Positions 33,689 through 41,792 of a stretch of DNA of 64,000 nucleotides are shown one piece after another (positions within the stretch are counted from its first letter, which is position 1; the number at the start of each line of letters is the position of its first letter). The DNA lies in NCBI GenBank assembly GCA_963757125.1, contig CAVWQP010000009.1:1922001-1986000 (forward strand), written 5' to 3'. The notes beneath the pieces are model-generated. The model was not told the DNA's origin, ran no database searches, and worked only from the letters and a program-made list of their open reading frames with translations. Source of the DNA: CAVVSD01 sp963757125. GTDB taxonomy: Bacteria > Actinomycetota > Thermoleophilia > Solirubrobacterales > Solirubrobacteraceae. The position numbers and the translations under genes were made by a program.

Positions 33689-34105
33689 ATGAGCGCTGTT
33701 CCCCCCCGCCAACCCCAGCCGTCCGGCTGGGCGATGGGTGGTGTCACCTTCGCCGCATCGATGCTCGGCCTCATCGGGATCTTCCAGATCATCGCCGGGC
33801 TCACGGCCGTCTTCAACGACGACTTCTTCGTCGTCGCCCGCCACTACACGTTCAACCTGGACACGTCCGTCTGGGGCGTGATCCACATCGTCATCGGCGT
33901 GCTGCTCATCGGCACGTGCGTCGGGCTGATCGGCGGCAAGACGTGGGCCGGGATGGCCGCGATCTTCCTGGCGATCCTCGCCGCGGTCGAGAACTTCTTC
34001 TTCATCCCGTACTACCCGCTGTGGGCGATCATCGTGATCGCGCTCTGCGTGTGGGTCATCTGGGCGCTGACGCGTCCGGGGGCGATCGCCGGGGAGTGGG
34101 AGTAG
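33689..34105 (+). CDS. DUF7144-type four-helix membrane protein
   Basis: A 138-residue integral membrane protein with four helices and the pattern FAASMLGLIGIFQIIAGLTA followed by VWGVIHIVIGVLLIGTCVGL, as in small actinobacterial membrane proteins annotated DUF7144. The role is unknown. An AAGGAG ribosome-binding site precedes the ATG. Its 3' end overlaps the convergent dioxygenase gene by 50 bases. Confidence 0.7.
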   Translation: MSAVPPRQPQPSGWAMGGVTFAASMLGLIGIFQIIAGLTAVFNDDFFVVARHYTFNLDTSVWGVIHIVIGVLLIGTCVGLIGGKTWAGMAAIFLAILAAVENFFFIPYYPLWAIIVIALCVWVIWALTRPGAIAGEWE

Positions 34106-35024
34106 GCCAGTCCGCGCGCGGGTCGGGCAGCGGCGTCAGCCGCGCCTCGACCTCCGCACGCCTGTCCTCGAGGAACGGCGGCAGGATGATCCTGCCGCCG
34201 AGTTCCTCGACGGAGAGGCCGTCGACGAGGAAGCCCGGCTCCTGCGTGGCGAGCTCGTAGAGGACGCCGCCCGGCTCGCGGACGTAGAGCGAGTGGAAGT
34301 AGTGGCGGTCGACGAAGCCGGAGTTCGGCAGCCGCGTCGCGTCGATCCGCTCGATCCAGGTGGGCAGGTCGGCGTCGTACGTCCCCCACGCCACGTGGTG
34401 GACGATGCCCGCGCTCTGGCGCCCGGGCTCGGCGGGCGCCGGATCGAAGGCGATCCAGCCGCCGCGCAGGTCGCCGCGCAGCTCGAAGCGACCGTCGGCG
34501 GACCGCTGTGCCCCGAGCACGCGCTCCAGGAGCGCGGCGGAGCGGTCGGGCGCGGCGCTGTAGGCGCGGACGCCCTCGAAGCCGCGCAGCGCGTGCTCCG
34601 GCGGGATCTCCGGGTGCGCGGCCGTGAGCGCCGGGTCGCCGCTCGTGTCGACCACGAGCTCGTGGCCGAGCGTCTCGGGGTCCGCGAAGCGCACGCCGCT
34701 CTCGTCGCGCTCGACCGGGGTGCCCTCGGCCTGCAGCCGGTCGGCCCAGTACGCGAGCGACTCCGGCGAGCCGACGCGGTGGACGATCCGATGGATCATC
34801 CCGGCGCCCGCACGGCCCGGCTTGGCGAGCGGGTACTCGAAGAACGTCAGGTCCGCCCCCGCGTGCGCCTCCTCGTCGCCGTAGAACAGGTGGTAGACGC
34901 TCGGGTCGTCCTGGTTGACCGTCTTCGCGATGAGGCGGAGCCCGAGGACGCGCGTGTAGAAGTCGACGTTGCGCCGCGCGTCCCCGGTGATGGCGCTGAT
35001 GTGGTGGATGCCCTCGAGCTGCAC
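34056..35024 (-). CDS. VOC-family ring-cleaving dioxygenase (MhqO-like)
   Basis: A 322-residue protein of two VOC (glyoxalase-like) modules. Metal ligands are visible as His in GIHHISAITGD (residues 5-15), His in GIVHHVAWGTYD near 210 and Glu in GGVLYELATQEPGF near 262. This is the pattern of hydroquinone-type ring-cleavage dioxygenases (MhqO/PcpA/LinE). It may detoxify quinones or degrade hydroquinones. Single-gene unit; DUF7144 is convergent with overlap. Confidence 0.83.
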   Translation of the reverse strand: MQLEGIHHISAITGDARRNVDFYTRVLGLRLIAKTVNQDDPSVYHLFYGDEEAHAGADLTFFEYPLAKPGRAGAGMIHRIVHRVGSPESLAYWADRLQAEGTPVERDESGVRFADPETLGHELVVDTSGDPALTAAHPEIPPEHALRGFEGVRAYSAAPDRSAALLERVLGAQRSADGRFELRGDLRGGWIAFDPAPAEPGRQSAGIVHHVAWGTYDADLPTWIERIDATRLPNSGFVDRHYFHSLYVREPGGVLYELATQEPGFLVDGLSVEELGGRIILPPFLEDRRAEVEARLTPLPDPRADWPTPTPRRSPPDASAPR

Positions 35025-35034
35025 CCGAGGGAGG

Positions 35035-35343
35035 CTACGCCCGCTTGACCGCCGTGACCGCCGTGCCGTACGCGCAGATCTCCGTCCACGTCGTGCCGAG
35101 CTCGGAGGTGTCGAAGCGGAACGCGAGGATCGCGTTCGCGCCCTTCGCCTCGGCCTCCTCCGTGACGCGCTGCGTCGCGTGGTCGCGGCCCTCGGCCAGC
35201 ATCTTCGTCATGCCCTTCAGCTCGCCCCCGACCAGCGACTTGAACGATGCGCCGATCTGGGAGCCCACGTTCCGCGAGCGCACGGTGAGGCCGAAGACCT
35301 CGCCGTGGACCTCCTGGATGTCATAGCCCGGGAGGTCGTTCAT
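35035..35343 (-). CDS. YbjQ/UPF0145 family protein
   Basis: A 102-residue protein. The pattern VFGLTVRSRNVGSQIGASFK, ELKGMTKMLAEGRDHATQRV and NAILAFRFDTSELG with a C-terminal YGTAVTAVK matches the pentameric YbjQ family, described as heavy-metal-binding-like but of unknown function. It starts 14 bases from the divergent LRR gene and lies 10 bases upstream of the dioxygenase start. Confidence 0.85.
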   Translation of the reverse strand: MNDLPGYDIQEVHGEVFGLTVRSRNVGSQIGASFKSLVGGELKGMTKMLAEGRDHATQRVTEEAEAKGANAILAFRFDTSELGTTWTEICAYGTAVTAVKRA

Positions 35344-35356
35344 GGTGGAGATGATC

Positions 35357-36079
35357 ATGCAGCGAACCCTTCCAGACCTCGATCTGCGGGGCCGCCGGTC
35401 GATTCCCGCCTCCGTGTGGGACCGCGACGACCTGCTGCGGCTCGTCGTGGCGGACATGGAGCTCACCGAGCTCCCGCCCGACGTCGGCCGGCTCACGGGC
35501 CTGACGACGCTCGACGCCGCCCACAACCGCCTCCGCGCGGTCCCGGAGGAGCTGGGCGAGCTGGGGGCGCTGGAGATCCTCTACCTCGGCGAGAACGAGC
35601 TGTCCGAGCTGCCCGGCGGCGTCCGGTCGCTGCGGCGCTTGCGGTACCTCGGCATCGATGCCAACCGCCTCACCGCGCTTCCGGAGTGGATCGGCGATCT
35701 CGCCTCCCTCGTCGAGCTTCGCGTCCAGGGCAACGCGATCGCACAGCTGCCCGAGACGACCGGCGGGCTCGGCGCGCTGCGCGAGCTGCACACCCGCGGC
35801 AACCGCCTCACGGCGCTGCCCGCGTCGATCCGCGGCCTGCGCGAGCTGCGCGTCCTGGACCTCCGCGACAACGCGCTGACCGAGCTGCCGCGGGAGCTCG
35901 GCGGGCTGCGACGCCTGCGCACGCTCGATCTGCGCGCGAACCCGCTGCGATCGCTGCCCGACGAGCTCGCCGGCCTGGAGGGCCTGGAGAAGCTCGACCT
36001 GCGCTGGACGCCGTTCTTCCCGGACCTCCCGGCACCGGCCCGCGCGCTCGAGGCGCGCGGGTGCGTGGTGCTGCACTGA
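35357..36079 (+). CDS. Leucine-rich-repeat protein
   Basis: A protein of about 240 residues made almost entirely of about nine LRRs of 23 residues, with consensus LxxLPxxIGxLxxLxxLDLxxNxL, closest to the Ras-group/bacterial SDS22-like type. There is no signal, membrane or catalytic domain, so it is a cytosolic protein-binding scaffold. The partner is unknown. ATG 35357 follows GGAG with good spacing; ATG 35342 overlaps the divergent ybjQ start and is an alternative. It converges on the ArsR-SRPBCC gene, 3 bases apart. Confidence 0.8.
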   Translation: MQRTLPDLDLRGRRSIPASVWDRDDLLRLVVADMELTELPPDVGRLTGLTTLDAAHNRLRAVPEELGELGALEILYLGENELSELPGGVRSLRRLRYLGIDANRLTALPEWIGDLASLVELRVQGNAIAQLPETTGGLGALRELHTRGNRLTALPASIRGLRELRVLDLRDNALTELPRELGGLRRLRTLDLRANPLRSLPDELAGLEGLEKLDLRWTPFFPDLPAPARALEARGCVVLH

Positions 36080-36082
36080 CCC

Positions 36083-36904
36083 CTACGCGGGGACGGCCAC
36101 CGGCAGCGTCGCGCCGGTCTCCAGGAGCGTCTTGAGGTCCGAGATCACGTGCGGCCAGCCGCCGCTGATGAGCCCGTGCATGACGCTGTCGTCGTCGAAC
36201 CCGTCGTGGATCACGGTCAGCCGGGTCACCTCCCCCTGCGGCTCGAGCTCGAACGTGACCTGCGACCGTGGCTCGCTCGCCACCGCCCGGGACGTGTGCT
36301 CATCGAGTCCGACGGCCTCCGCGAGCTCCGGCGTCATGGTGTGCCAGGAGTACGACAGCCTGCGGAAGGGGTCAGCCTCGAGGACGACCTGCTCGGGGTC
36401 CTCGATCGTGACGCCGTGGTTCTCCCAGGTCATCGTCGAGCCGACCTGCCAGTCGGTGTGCAGCGACGTGCGCCAGTAGCGCTGGGTGAACGCCGGGTCG
36501 GTCAGCGCCTGCCAGAGGCGCTCGGGCGTCGCGTGGACGTAGGTCGTGTAGACGAAGGCGGGCTTGGTCATGGGTGTGTCCTCCACGGCGCGCTTGAGAT
36601 CCGCCAGGACCTCGACGCGCGCCTGGTCGTACCGGCTGATCCACCGCTCCGCGATCTCGTTGATCGGGGCAGCGTTCACGTAGTGCAGCTTCTCCCGGCC
36701 CCTGCGGACGCTCGTGACGAGGCCCGCGCTCTCGAGCACCGCGAGGTGCTTGCTGACGGACTGACGCGCCATGTCGGTGCCCGCGCACAGCTCGCGCAGC
36801 GTCTGGCCCCTGCGGGCCCGGAGGCTGTCGAGCAGCGCGCGGCGCGTCGGGTCGGCGAGCGCACGGAAGACGTCGTCGGTCTCGGGATCGGGAGAGGCAG
36901 CCAT
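36083..36904 (-). CDS. ArsR-type HTH fused to SRPBCC (AHSA1-like) domain
   Basis: A 273-residue fusion. Residues about 8-95 form an ArsR winged helix: FRALADPTRRALLDSLRARR, then TDMARQSVSKHLAVLESAGL and VRRGREKLHYVN. Residues about 112-270 form a START-like SRPBCC domain (TYVHATPERLWQALTDPAFT ... GWPHVISDLKTLLETG). The usual arrangement is two adjacent genes (ArsR then AHSA1); here they are one protein, so the ligand-binding domain may control DNA binding. The ArsR metal-binding cysteines are absent. A perfect palindrome just upstream is the likely operator. Confidence 0.88.
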   Translation of the reverse strand: MAASPDPETDDVFRALADPTRRALLDSLRARRGQTLRELCAGTDMARQSVSKHLAVLESAGLVTSVRRGREKLHYVNAAPINEIAERWISRYDQARVEVLADLKRAVEDTPMTKPAFVYTTYVHATPERLWQALTDPAFTQRYWRTSLHTDWQVGSTMTWENHGVTIEDPEQVVLEADPFRRLSYSWHTMTPELAEAVGLDEHTSRAVASEPRSQVTFELEPQGEVTRLTVIHDGFDDDSVMHGLISGGWPHVISDLKTLLETGATLPVAVPA

Positions 36905-36906
36905 CT

Positions 36907-36927
36907 GGCTGCCTATATTAGGCAGCC
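36907..36927 (-). promoter_or_regulatory. Palindromic operator upstream of ArsR-SRPBCC gene
   Basis: GGCTGCCTA (36907-36915), TAT, TAGGCAGCC (36919-36927) is a perfect 9-base palindrome with a 3-base centre, starting 2 bases upstream of the ATG. It overlaps AT-rich sequence suitable for a -10 element or leaderless start. Autoregulation by the ArsR domain is the simplest reading. Confidence 0.65.
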
Positions 36928-36951
36928 GCGCGGCTGCATGTCAAATCGGGG

Positions 36952-38376
36952 TCAGACGAGCGGGACGGTCGCGTGCAGGGTCGTCCCCTCCCCCGGCACG
37001 CTCGCCACCACGAGGTCGCCGTCCAGCGCGGCGATCCGGTCGGCGAGCCCGGCCAGACCGGTCCCGCCGGCGGGCGCCGCGCCGCCGACGCCGTCGTCGC
37101 GGACGTCGAGGACGAGATCGTCCTCGACGCACAGGCGGACCTCCGCGTGGGTGGCGCGGGCGTGCTTGACGACGTTCGCCAGCGCCTCGGAGACGAAGAA
37201 GTACAGGCTCGCCTCCATGGGCTCGGGCAGGCGCCGGTGCTCGAGGTTCGCCACGACGGTCACGGGGATCGGCAGCCGCGACGCGAGCGCGTCGACCGCC
37301 GCGCACAGCCCCTGGTCGGTCAGGACGCTGGGATGGATGCCCGCGGCGAGATCGCGAAGGTCGGCGAGACCCTCGCGGGTCTGGTCGGCAGCGGCAGCGC
37401 GGAGCTCGGCGGCGGCGGACGGGTCCGAGTCGGTGCGCCCGTCGGCCATCTGCATCGACAGCAGGGCGCTGACGAACTGCTGCTGCGCCCCGTCGTGCAG
37501 GTCGCGCGTGACCTGGGCGCGGGCGGCGTCGGCCGCCTCGATGATGCGGCGGCGCGCAGCGCTCAGCTCCGCTGCGCGCGCGGCGGCGACGTCGCGCTCG
37601 CGCGCAGCCTCGTCCGCTCTCAGATGCTCCTCGATGTCGGTCCACGCGGTCACCGCGCCGAGGCCGTCGGGCAGGTCGAACGGCGCGGTCGAGTAGGAGA
37701 TCCGCACGATCGACCCGTCCTTGCGCACGAGCCAGTCCTGGCGCTCGTGCAGCGTCTCACCCGCGTGGCGCGCCTGTGCGACACGGCAGTCCTCCTCCGG
37801 ATACGGACTGCCGTCGGGGTACTTGTAGTGGACCGTGTCGTGCCCCGGCCTGCCGACGAGCTCGGACGGATGCTCGTAGCCGAGCGCGGCCAGCGCGGCG
37901 GGGTTGGCGTAGTGGAAGCGGCCGCGGTGGTCGACGACCCAGACGGGCTGCGCGACCCGCGCGAGGATCGCGTCGCGCTCGCGCAGCGCCTGCTCCGCCT
38001 GGCGCTGCGCGGTCATGTCGACGAACGTGACCACCACCCCGCGGCCGGTCGGCAGGTCGATGGGGATCGCCGTGTAGGAGACGGGGAACAGCGTCCCGTC
38101 CCGGCGGATGAACCAGTCCTCGTCGGAGTGCTCCGGCTCGCCGGTCGTGGCGGGCAGGATCACGCGGCACTCGGCGGCCGGGAACGGGGTGCCGTCCGGG
38201 TGCCTGTAGTGGACCGTGTCGTGCCCGTTCCGGCCCTGCAGCTCGGACGGGTCGTCGTACCCCAGGGTGGCGATCGCCGCCGGGTTGGCGAGCAGCACGA
38301 CCCCGTGGTGGTCGACGACCCAGACGGGCTCGGCCACGCAGTCCACGATCGCCTTCAACGAGGCGTCGTTCACCAC
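36952..38376 (-). CDS. PAS-PAS sensor histidine kinase (NarL type)
   Basis: A 474-residue cytosolic kinase. Two PAS domains (about 1-120 and 133-250) share the same pattern PVWVVDHxG, LGYxxPSEL and GHDTVHYxxPDG, so they arose by duplication. HisKA_3 helix TRDLHDGAQQQFVSAL carries the phospho-His near residue 290. The ATPase domain has SEALANVVKHARAT, DDGVGG and GTGLAGLADR. No membrane segment is present. No response regulator is adjacent, so it is an orphan kinase in this window. It starts 23 bases from the divergent TrmO-fusion gene. Confidence 0.9.
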   Translation of the reverse strand: MVNDASLKAIVDCVAEPVWVVDHHGVVLLANPAAIATLGYDDPSELQGRNGHDTVHYRHPDGTPFPAAECRVILPATTGEPEHSDEDWFIRRDGTLFPVSYTAIPIDLPTGRGVVVTFVDMTAQRQAEQALRERDAILARVAQPVWVVDHRGRFHYANPAALAALGYEHPSELVGRPGHDTVHYKYPDGSPYPEEDCRVAQARHAGETLHERQDWLVRKDGSIVRISYSTAPFDLPDGLGAVTAWTDIEEHLRADEAARERDVAAARAAELSAARRRIIEAADAARAQVTRDLHDGAQQQFVSALLSMQMADGRTDSDPSAAAELRAAAADQTREGLADLRDLAAGIHPSVLTDQGLCAAVDALASRLPIPVTVVANLEHRRLPEPMEASLYFFVSEALANVVKHARATHAEVRLCVEDDLVLDVRDDGVGGAAPAGGTGLAGLADRIAALDGDLVVASVPGEGTTLHATVPLV

Positions 38377-38399
38377 GTGCCCAAGCGTATCGTCCGCAC

Positions 38400-39218
38400 G
38401 TGCCCAGCCACCCCTCCCTCGACGGCCGCGCGTTCGCGTCCGACGGCGACGTCGCGGGCGGCGACGTCGGTCCCGCGACGGTCTTCCACTACCGCGAGAC
38501 GCCCGACGGCCTCATCGAGGCGCGCTACGCCGGCGGCGCCGTCCGCGTCGGCAACCTCGCCGGGAGGCGCTACGGCGACGAGCTGCGGTTCCGCTACGCG
38601 CAGGTGCGCCTGGACGGGTCCACCGCGACCGGTCGGTGCACGTCGGTCGTGACCCGCCTCGAGGACGGTCGGCTGGCGATGGAGGAGGACTGGGCGTGGG
38701 AGTCCGAGTCCGGGACGGGCACGAGCCGCGTCGTCGAGCTGCTCCCGCCGCCCGAGCCGCCCGACGGCATCCGGCCGATCGGCCGTGTCGCCGGCGGCCG
38801 CGCGGAGGTCCGCGACGACGACTGGGCCGCCGAGCGCGCGACCATCCGCCTCGATCCGCTGCGCTTCACGCCCGACGCGCTGCGCGGCCTCGACGCGTTC
38901 TCCCACGTGGAGGTCCTCTTCCGCTTCGACCGCGTCGATCCGGCGGGCGTCCACACCGGCGCGCGGCGTCCCCGCGGCAACCCGGCGTGGCCGGAGGTCG
39001 GCATCTTCGCCCAGCGCGCGAAGGACCGCCCGAACCGCCTCGGGACCTCGGTCTGCCGCCTCGTCGCGGTGCGCGGGCTCGAGGTCGACGTCGAGGGCCT
39101 CGATGCCGTCGACGGCACCCCGGTCCTCGATCTCAAGCCCTGCATGCGCGGCTTCCTGCCGCGCGGGGAGGTCGCCGAGCCCGCATGGGCGAGCGAGCTC
39201 ATGCGCGGCTACTGGTAG
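38400..39218 (+). CDS. Fusion of a beta-barrel-like N-domain with TrmO (TsaA/UPF0066)
   Basis: A 272-residue two-domain protein. Residues 1 to about 115 (LDGRAFASDGDVAGGDVG, VFHYRETPDGLIEARYAGGA, TGRCTSVV, WAWESESG) match a small beta-rich family often annotated N-acetylglutamate synthase-like, whose function is not established. Residues about 124-272 are TrmO: IRPIGRV, then GARRPRGNPAWPEVGIFAQR, KDRPNRLGTSVCRLV and LDLKPCMRGFLPRG. TrmO uses SAM to methylate t6A37 of tRNA. The linker is Pro-rich. The start is GTG at 38400. The fusion is unusual as far as I know. Confidence 0.8.
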   Translation: MPSHPSLDGRAFASDGDVAGGDVGPATVFHYRETPDGLIEARYAGGAVRVGNLAGRRYGDELRFRYAQVRLDGSTATGRCTSVVTRLEDGRLAMEEDWAWESESGTGTSRVVELLPPPEPPDGIRPIGRVAGGRAEVRDDDWAAERATIRLDPLRFTPDALRGLDAFSHVEVLFRFDRVDPAGVHTGARRPRGNPAWPEVGIFAQRAKDRPNRLGTSVCRLVAVRGLEVDVEGLDAVDGTPVLDLKPCMRGFLPRGEVAEPAWASELMRGYW

Positions 39219-39340
39219 CGCGGCGCTAGGCCGCTCCCGCAGATCACATCCCAGGAGCGAGAGATGCGACGCCATCCCCAACTCCCGGACCACAACCGCC
39301 GCCGTAGCGGGGCCGCTGAGCCACGTCGCGCAGTGGGCGC

Positions 39341-39784
39341 CTACGGGCGCTGGCCGCGCCGCAGCGCGTCCTCGATGCGCTCGAGCCTGAGGTCGAGCTG
39401 GCGGAGCTGCTCGGCGGTCGCCGTCTCGGACTCCGAAGGCCCGCGGTCACGGCGGGAACGCTCGACGAACGAGCTCGTGATCGAGGCGGTCACGACGGTG
39501 AGAAACGCGACCCCGAGGAGCATGACGAGCACGGCGACGAGCTGTCCGGCGAAGCTCGTCGGCACGTCGTCGCCGTAGCCGACCGTCGTCACGGTCTGCA
39601 CGGCCCACCACAACCCCGGCCCGATCGACTCGAAGTTGTCGTGGTCGACGAGGGTCATCACGGCCCCGGCGCCGACCGTCATGAGCGTCGACACCGTCGC
39701 GATGACCATGGCAGCGCCTCGCGGCGTGGTCGCCCGTTCGACAGCGCGGTCGAGCCGTCGTTCGAGCCGGGTGTCCTCGGCCAT
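39341..39784 (-). CDS. Two-helix potassium channel
   Basis: A 147-residue KcsA-type channel. Helix 1 is at about 24-46, the pore loop carries the selectivity filter TVTTVGYGDDVPTS near residue 65, and helix 2 is at about 79-103. The C-terminal part (118-143) is a predicted coiled coil for tetramer assembly. It lacks a voltage sensor and RCK domain. It is a probable K+ leak or pH-gated channel in the cytoplasmic membrane. Confidence 0.88.
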   Translation of the reverse strand: MAEDTRLERRLDRAVERATTPRGAAMVIATVSTLMTVGAGAVMTLVDHDNFESIGPGLWWAVQTVTTVGYGDDVPTSFAGQLVAVLVMLLGVAFLTVVTASITSSFVERSRRDRGPSESETATAEQLRQLDLRLERIEDALRRGQRP

Positions 39785-39832
39785 GACGGATGGGAGTTCG
39801 GGTCGCCGGGCGTCGTTCCTGCCGACGTGCGA

Positions 39833-40207
39833 CTAGCCGGCCACCCACGCCTTGGCCTGGTCGAGCTCCTCCAACGAGAACAGCCGCGCCTCGCCCGGCG
39901 TCATCCAGCCGAGCATCTGCATGCTGTGGCGCAGCCAGTCGACGTCGGTCACGACGGCCATGCGCTTCCAGGCCGACCAGTGCTTGACCCCGAGGCCCAG
40001 CCCGGTGGTGACGTCGGCACCCATCATCCCGAGGGTGAACGCCTCGAACTCCGGCCCGGCCTGGAAGACGAGCCGCACCTCGCCGCGCCCGTCGATGGCC
40101 TCGCGCAGCGCCGGGATCAGCACGTCGTCGTAGTCCGCGGCGGTCACCTTCCCCCACACGCGAAACCCGATCGTCCCGTCCGGCATCCCAGTGATCGCCT
40201 CGATCAT
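39833..40207 (-). CDS. SpoIIAA-like/STAS-type protein
   Basis: A 124-residue protein that matches the SpoIIAA-like (DUF3478) family: GFRVWGKVTAADYDDVLIPA, a segment starting VRLVFQAGPEF, then WSAWKRMAVVTDVDWLRH and a C-terminal FSLEELDQAKAWV. The fold is STAS-like, but the phospho-serine region of true anti-anti-sigma factors is not evident. Function unknown. Single gene between the K+ channel and a short ORF. Confidence 0.75.
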   Translation of the reverse strand: MIEAITGMPDGTIGFRVWGKVTAADYDDVLIPALREAIDGRGEVRLVFQAGPEFEAFTLGMMGADVTTGLGLGVKHWSAWKRMAVVTDVDWLRHSMQMLGWMTPGEARLFSLEELDQAKAWVAG

Positions 40208-40252
40208 GTCGCCCCTCCGGCTGACGTCGTTGCCGAACGGACAGTGTGCGCG

Positions 40253-40477
40253 CTACGGCCGCTTCACGCACTCGGCGTGATCGCGGTTCGGGAGGCCCTC
40301 CCCGTAGTCGATCGCCCCGCTGCTCGACCGCGACATGTACACGTCGATGCCGTCGCCGGTGATGCGGTCGGCGTAGAAGCGCCCGTCCCTGCTGGCGTGG
40401 ACCGCGACCGAGAGCCCGTAGGTCGAGGCCCGGGCGGTCAACGCGCCGCCGCCGCTCCAGGGATCGAGGCGCCACAT
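40253..40477 (-). CDS. Short ORF downstream of pilC, unknown (possible pilin-like remnant)
   Basis: A 74-residue ORF from ATG 40477. The frame is open further upstream to the pilC stop codon and stays in the same frame as the last part of pilC. The pattern LTARASTYGLSVAVHASRDG, then FYADRITG and a C-terminal Cys recalls the C-terminal half of actinobacterial pilin-like proteins, but no prepilin helix is present. It may be a remnant or not coding. Low confidence. Confidence 0.3.
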   Translation of the reverse strand: MWRLDPWSGGGALTARASTYGLSVAVHASRDGRFYADRITGDGIDVYMSRSSSGAIDYGEGLPNRDHAECVKRP

Positions 40478-40510
40478 CGTCTCTTCCAGGTCGGCGACGT
40501 TGGCTCCGTA

Positions 40511-40541
40511 GCGGCCGTGCTCCTTCCAGGTGCACGGCCGC
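40511..40541 (-). terminator. Hairpin downstream of pilC
   Basis: GCGGCCGTGC (40511-40520) and GCACGGCCGC (40532-40541) form a perfect 10-bp stem with an 11-base loop, 33 bases beyond the pilC stop. No U-tract is visible. It probably ends the pilT-pilC transcript. Confidence 0.5.
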
Positions 40542-40573
40542 GACGAGCACCGCGAGCCGCGGCCGCGCCGTCG

Positions 40574-41786
40574 CTACTTGATCTGGTCGTACAGCGAGAA
40601 CATCGGCATGTACATCGCGATGACGATGAAGCCGACGATCGCGCCGACCACGATGATCATGATCGGCTCGATGATCGCGGTGAGCGACTTGACGGCCGCC
40701 GCGACCTGGTCCTCGTAGAAGTCCGCGATCTTCGAGAGCATCGCGTCCAGCGCGCCCGTCTCCTCGCCGACCCCGACCATGTGGCCGACCATCGAGGGGA
40801 ACACGGAGCTCTCCTTGAGCGGGCCGGCGATCGTGCCGCCGCTCTTGACGCTCTCGACGACCTTGTCCATCGCCTGCTCGACGACGACGTTGCCCGCCGT
40901 CTTGCCCACGATGTCCAGCGCCGCGAGGAGCGGCACGCCGGCCGTGATGAGGGCCGAGAAGGTCCGCGACCAGCGGGCCAGGGCGACCTTCTGGACGATG
41001 TCGCCGATCTTCATCGGCGCCTTGAGCATCGCGCGCTGGAGGATCTCGCGGCCGCGCGGGGACTTCTTGAACTTCGCGGAAGCCGAAGATGGCGCCGGCG
41101 GTGCCCGCGATGAGCACGTACCAGTAGCCCTTGACGAAGTCCGACGCCGCGACGGTCACCCGCGTGATGAGCGGGAGCTGACCGCCGAACTCCTTGAAGA
41201 TGCCTGCGAAGACCGGGACGAGGAACGTCACGAGCGCGAGGACGACGATCATCGCGAAGGTGATGATCACCGTCGGGTAGGTCATGGCGCTCTTGACCTG
41301 GCGGCGAAGCGCATCGGCCTTCTCGAGCTGGTCGGCGACGCGGATGAGCGCGCTGTCGAGCACGCCGCCGGTCTCGCCGGCGCGGGTCATCGCGACGAAC
41401 AGCGGGTCGAACACCTTCGGGTGACGCTCGAGCGCGTCGCTCAGCGGGAGGCCGGCCTCGACGTCCTTGCGGACGACGACGAGGGTCTCCTTGAGCGCGT
41501 CGCTCTCGGTCTGCGCCTCGAGCACGTACAGGGCGCGGAGGATCGTCATGCCGCTCGACACCATGGTCGAGAGCTGGCGGGTCATGATCGTCAGATCGGC
41601 GGACTTGACCCGGTTGGCCCAAGGGAGCTTGATCTCCTTGGAGCTGCGCTTCTCGGCGATGTCGAGGACGATGAGGCCGCGGGACTTCAGCTGGTCGTTG
41701 ACGGCCTGCTTGGAGTCCGCGTCGAGCTCCCCCTTGCTCTGGACACCGACGAGGTCGATGGCCTTGAAGACGTACGTGGCGCTCAT
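40574..41786 (-). pseudogene. pilC: Type IV pilus platform protein PilC, split by one extra base
   Basis: From ATG 41786 the protein reads FKAIDLVGVQSKGELDADS and LTIMTRQLSTMVSSGMTILRAL, the first GspF/PilC domain, then breaks near residue 237. The next frame continues FKKSPRGREILQRAMLKAPM and LARWSRTFSALITAGVPLLA through the second GspF domain and three membrane helices to the stop at 40574. One extra base at 41075 (CGCG context) accounts for the break; without it the protein is 403 residues, the normal PilC length. PilC is the inner-membrane platform on which PilB and PilT act. It follows pilT by 6 bases. Sequencing error is likely. Confidence 0.88.
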
Positions 41787-41792
41787 GACCGT

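Noticed and set aside
39264..39578. A plus-strand ORF with a good AGGAG ribosome-binding site before ATG 39264
   Set aside because: The product is Arg/Ser-rich without a pattern and is antisense to most of the K+ channel gene, whose selectivity filter is unmistakable.
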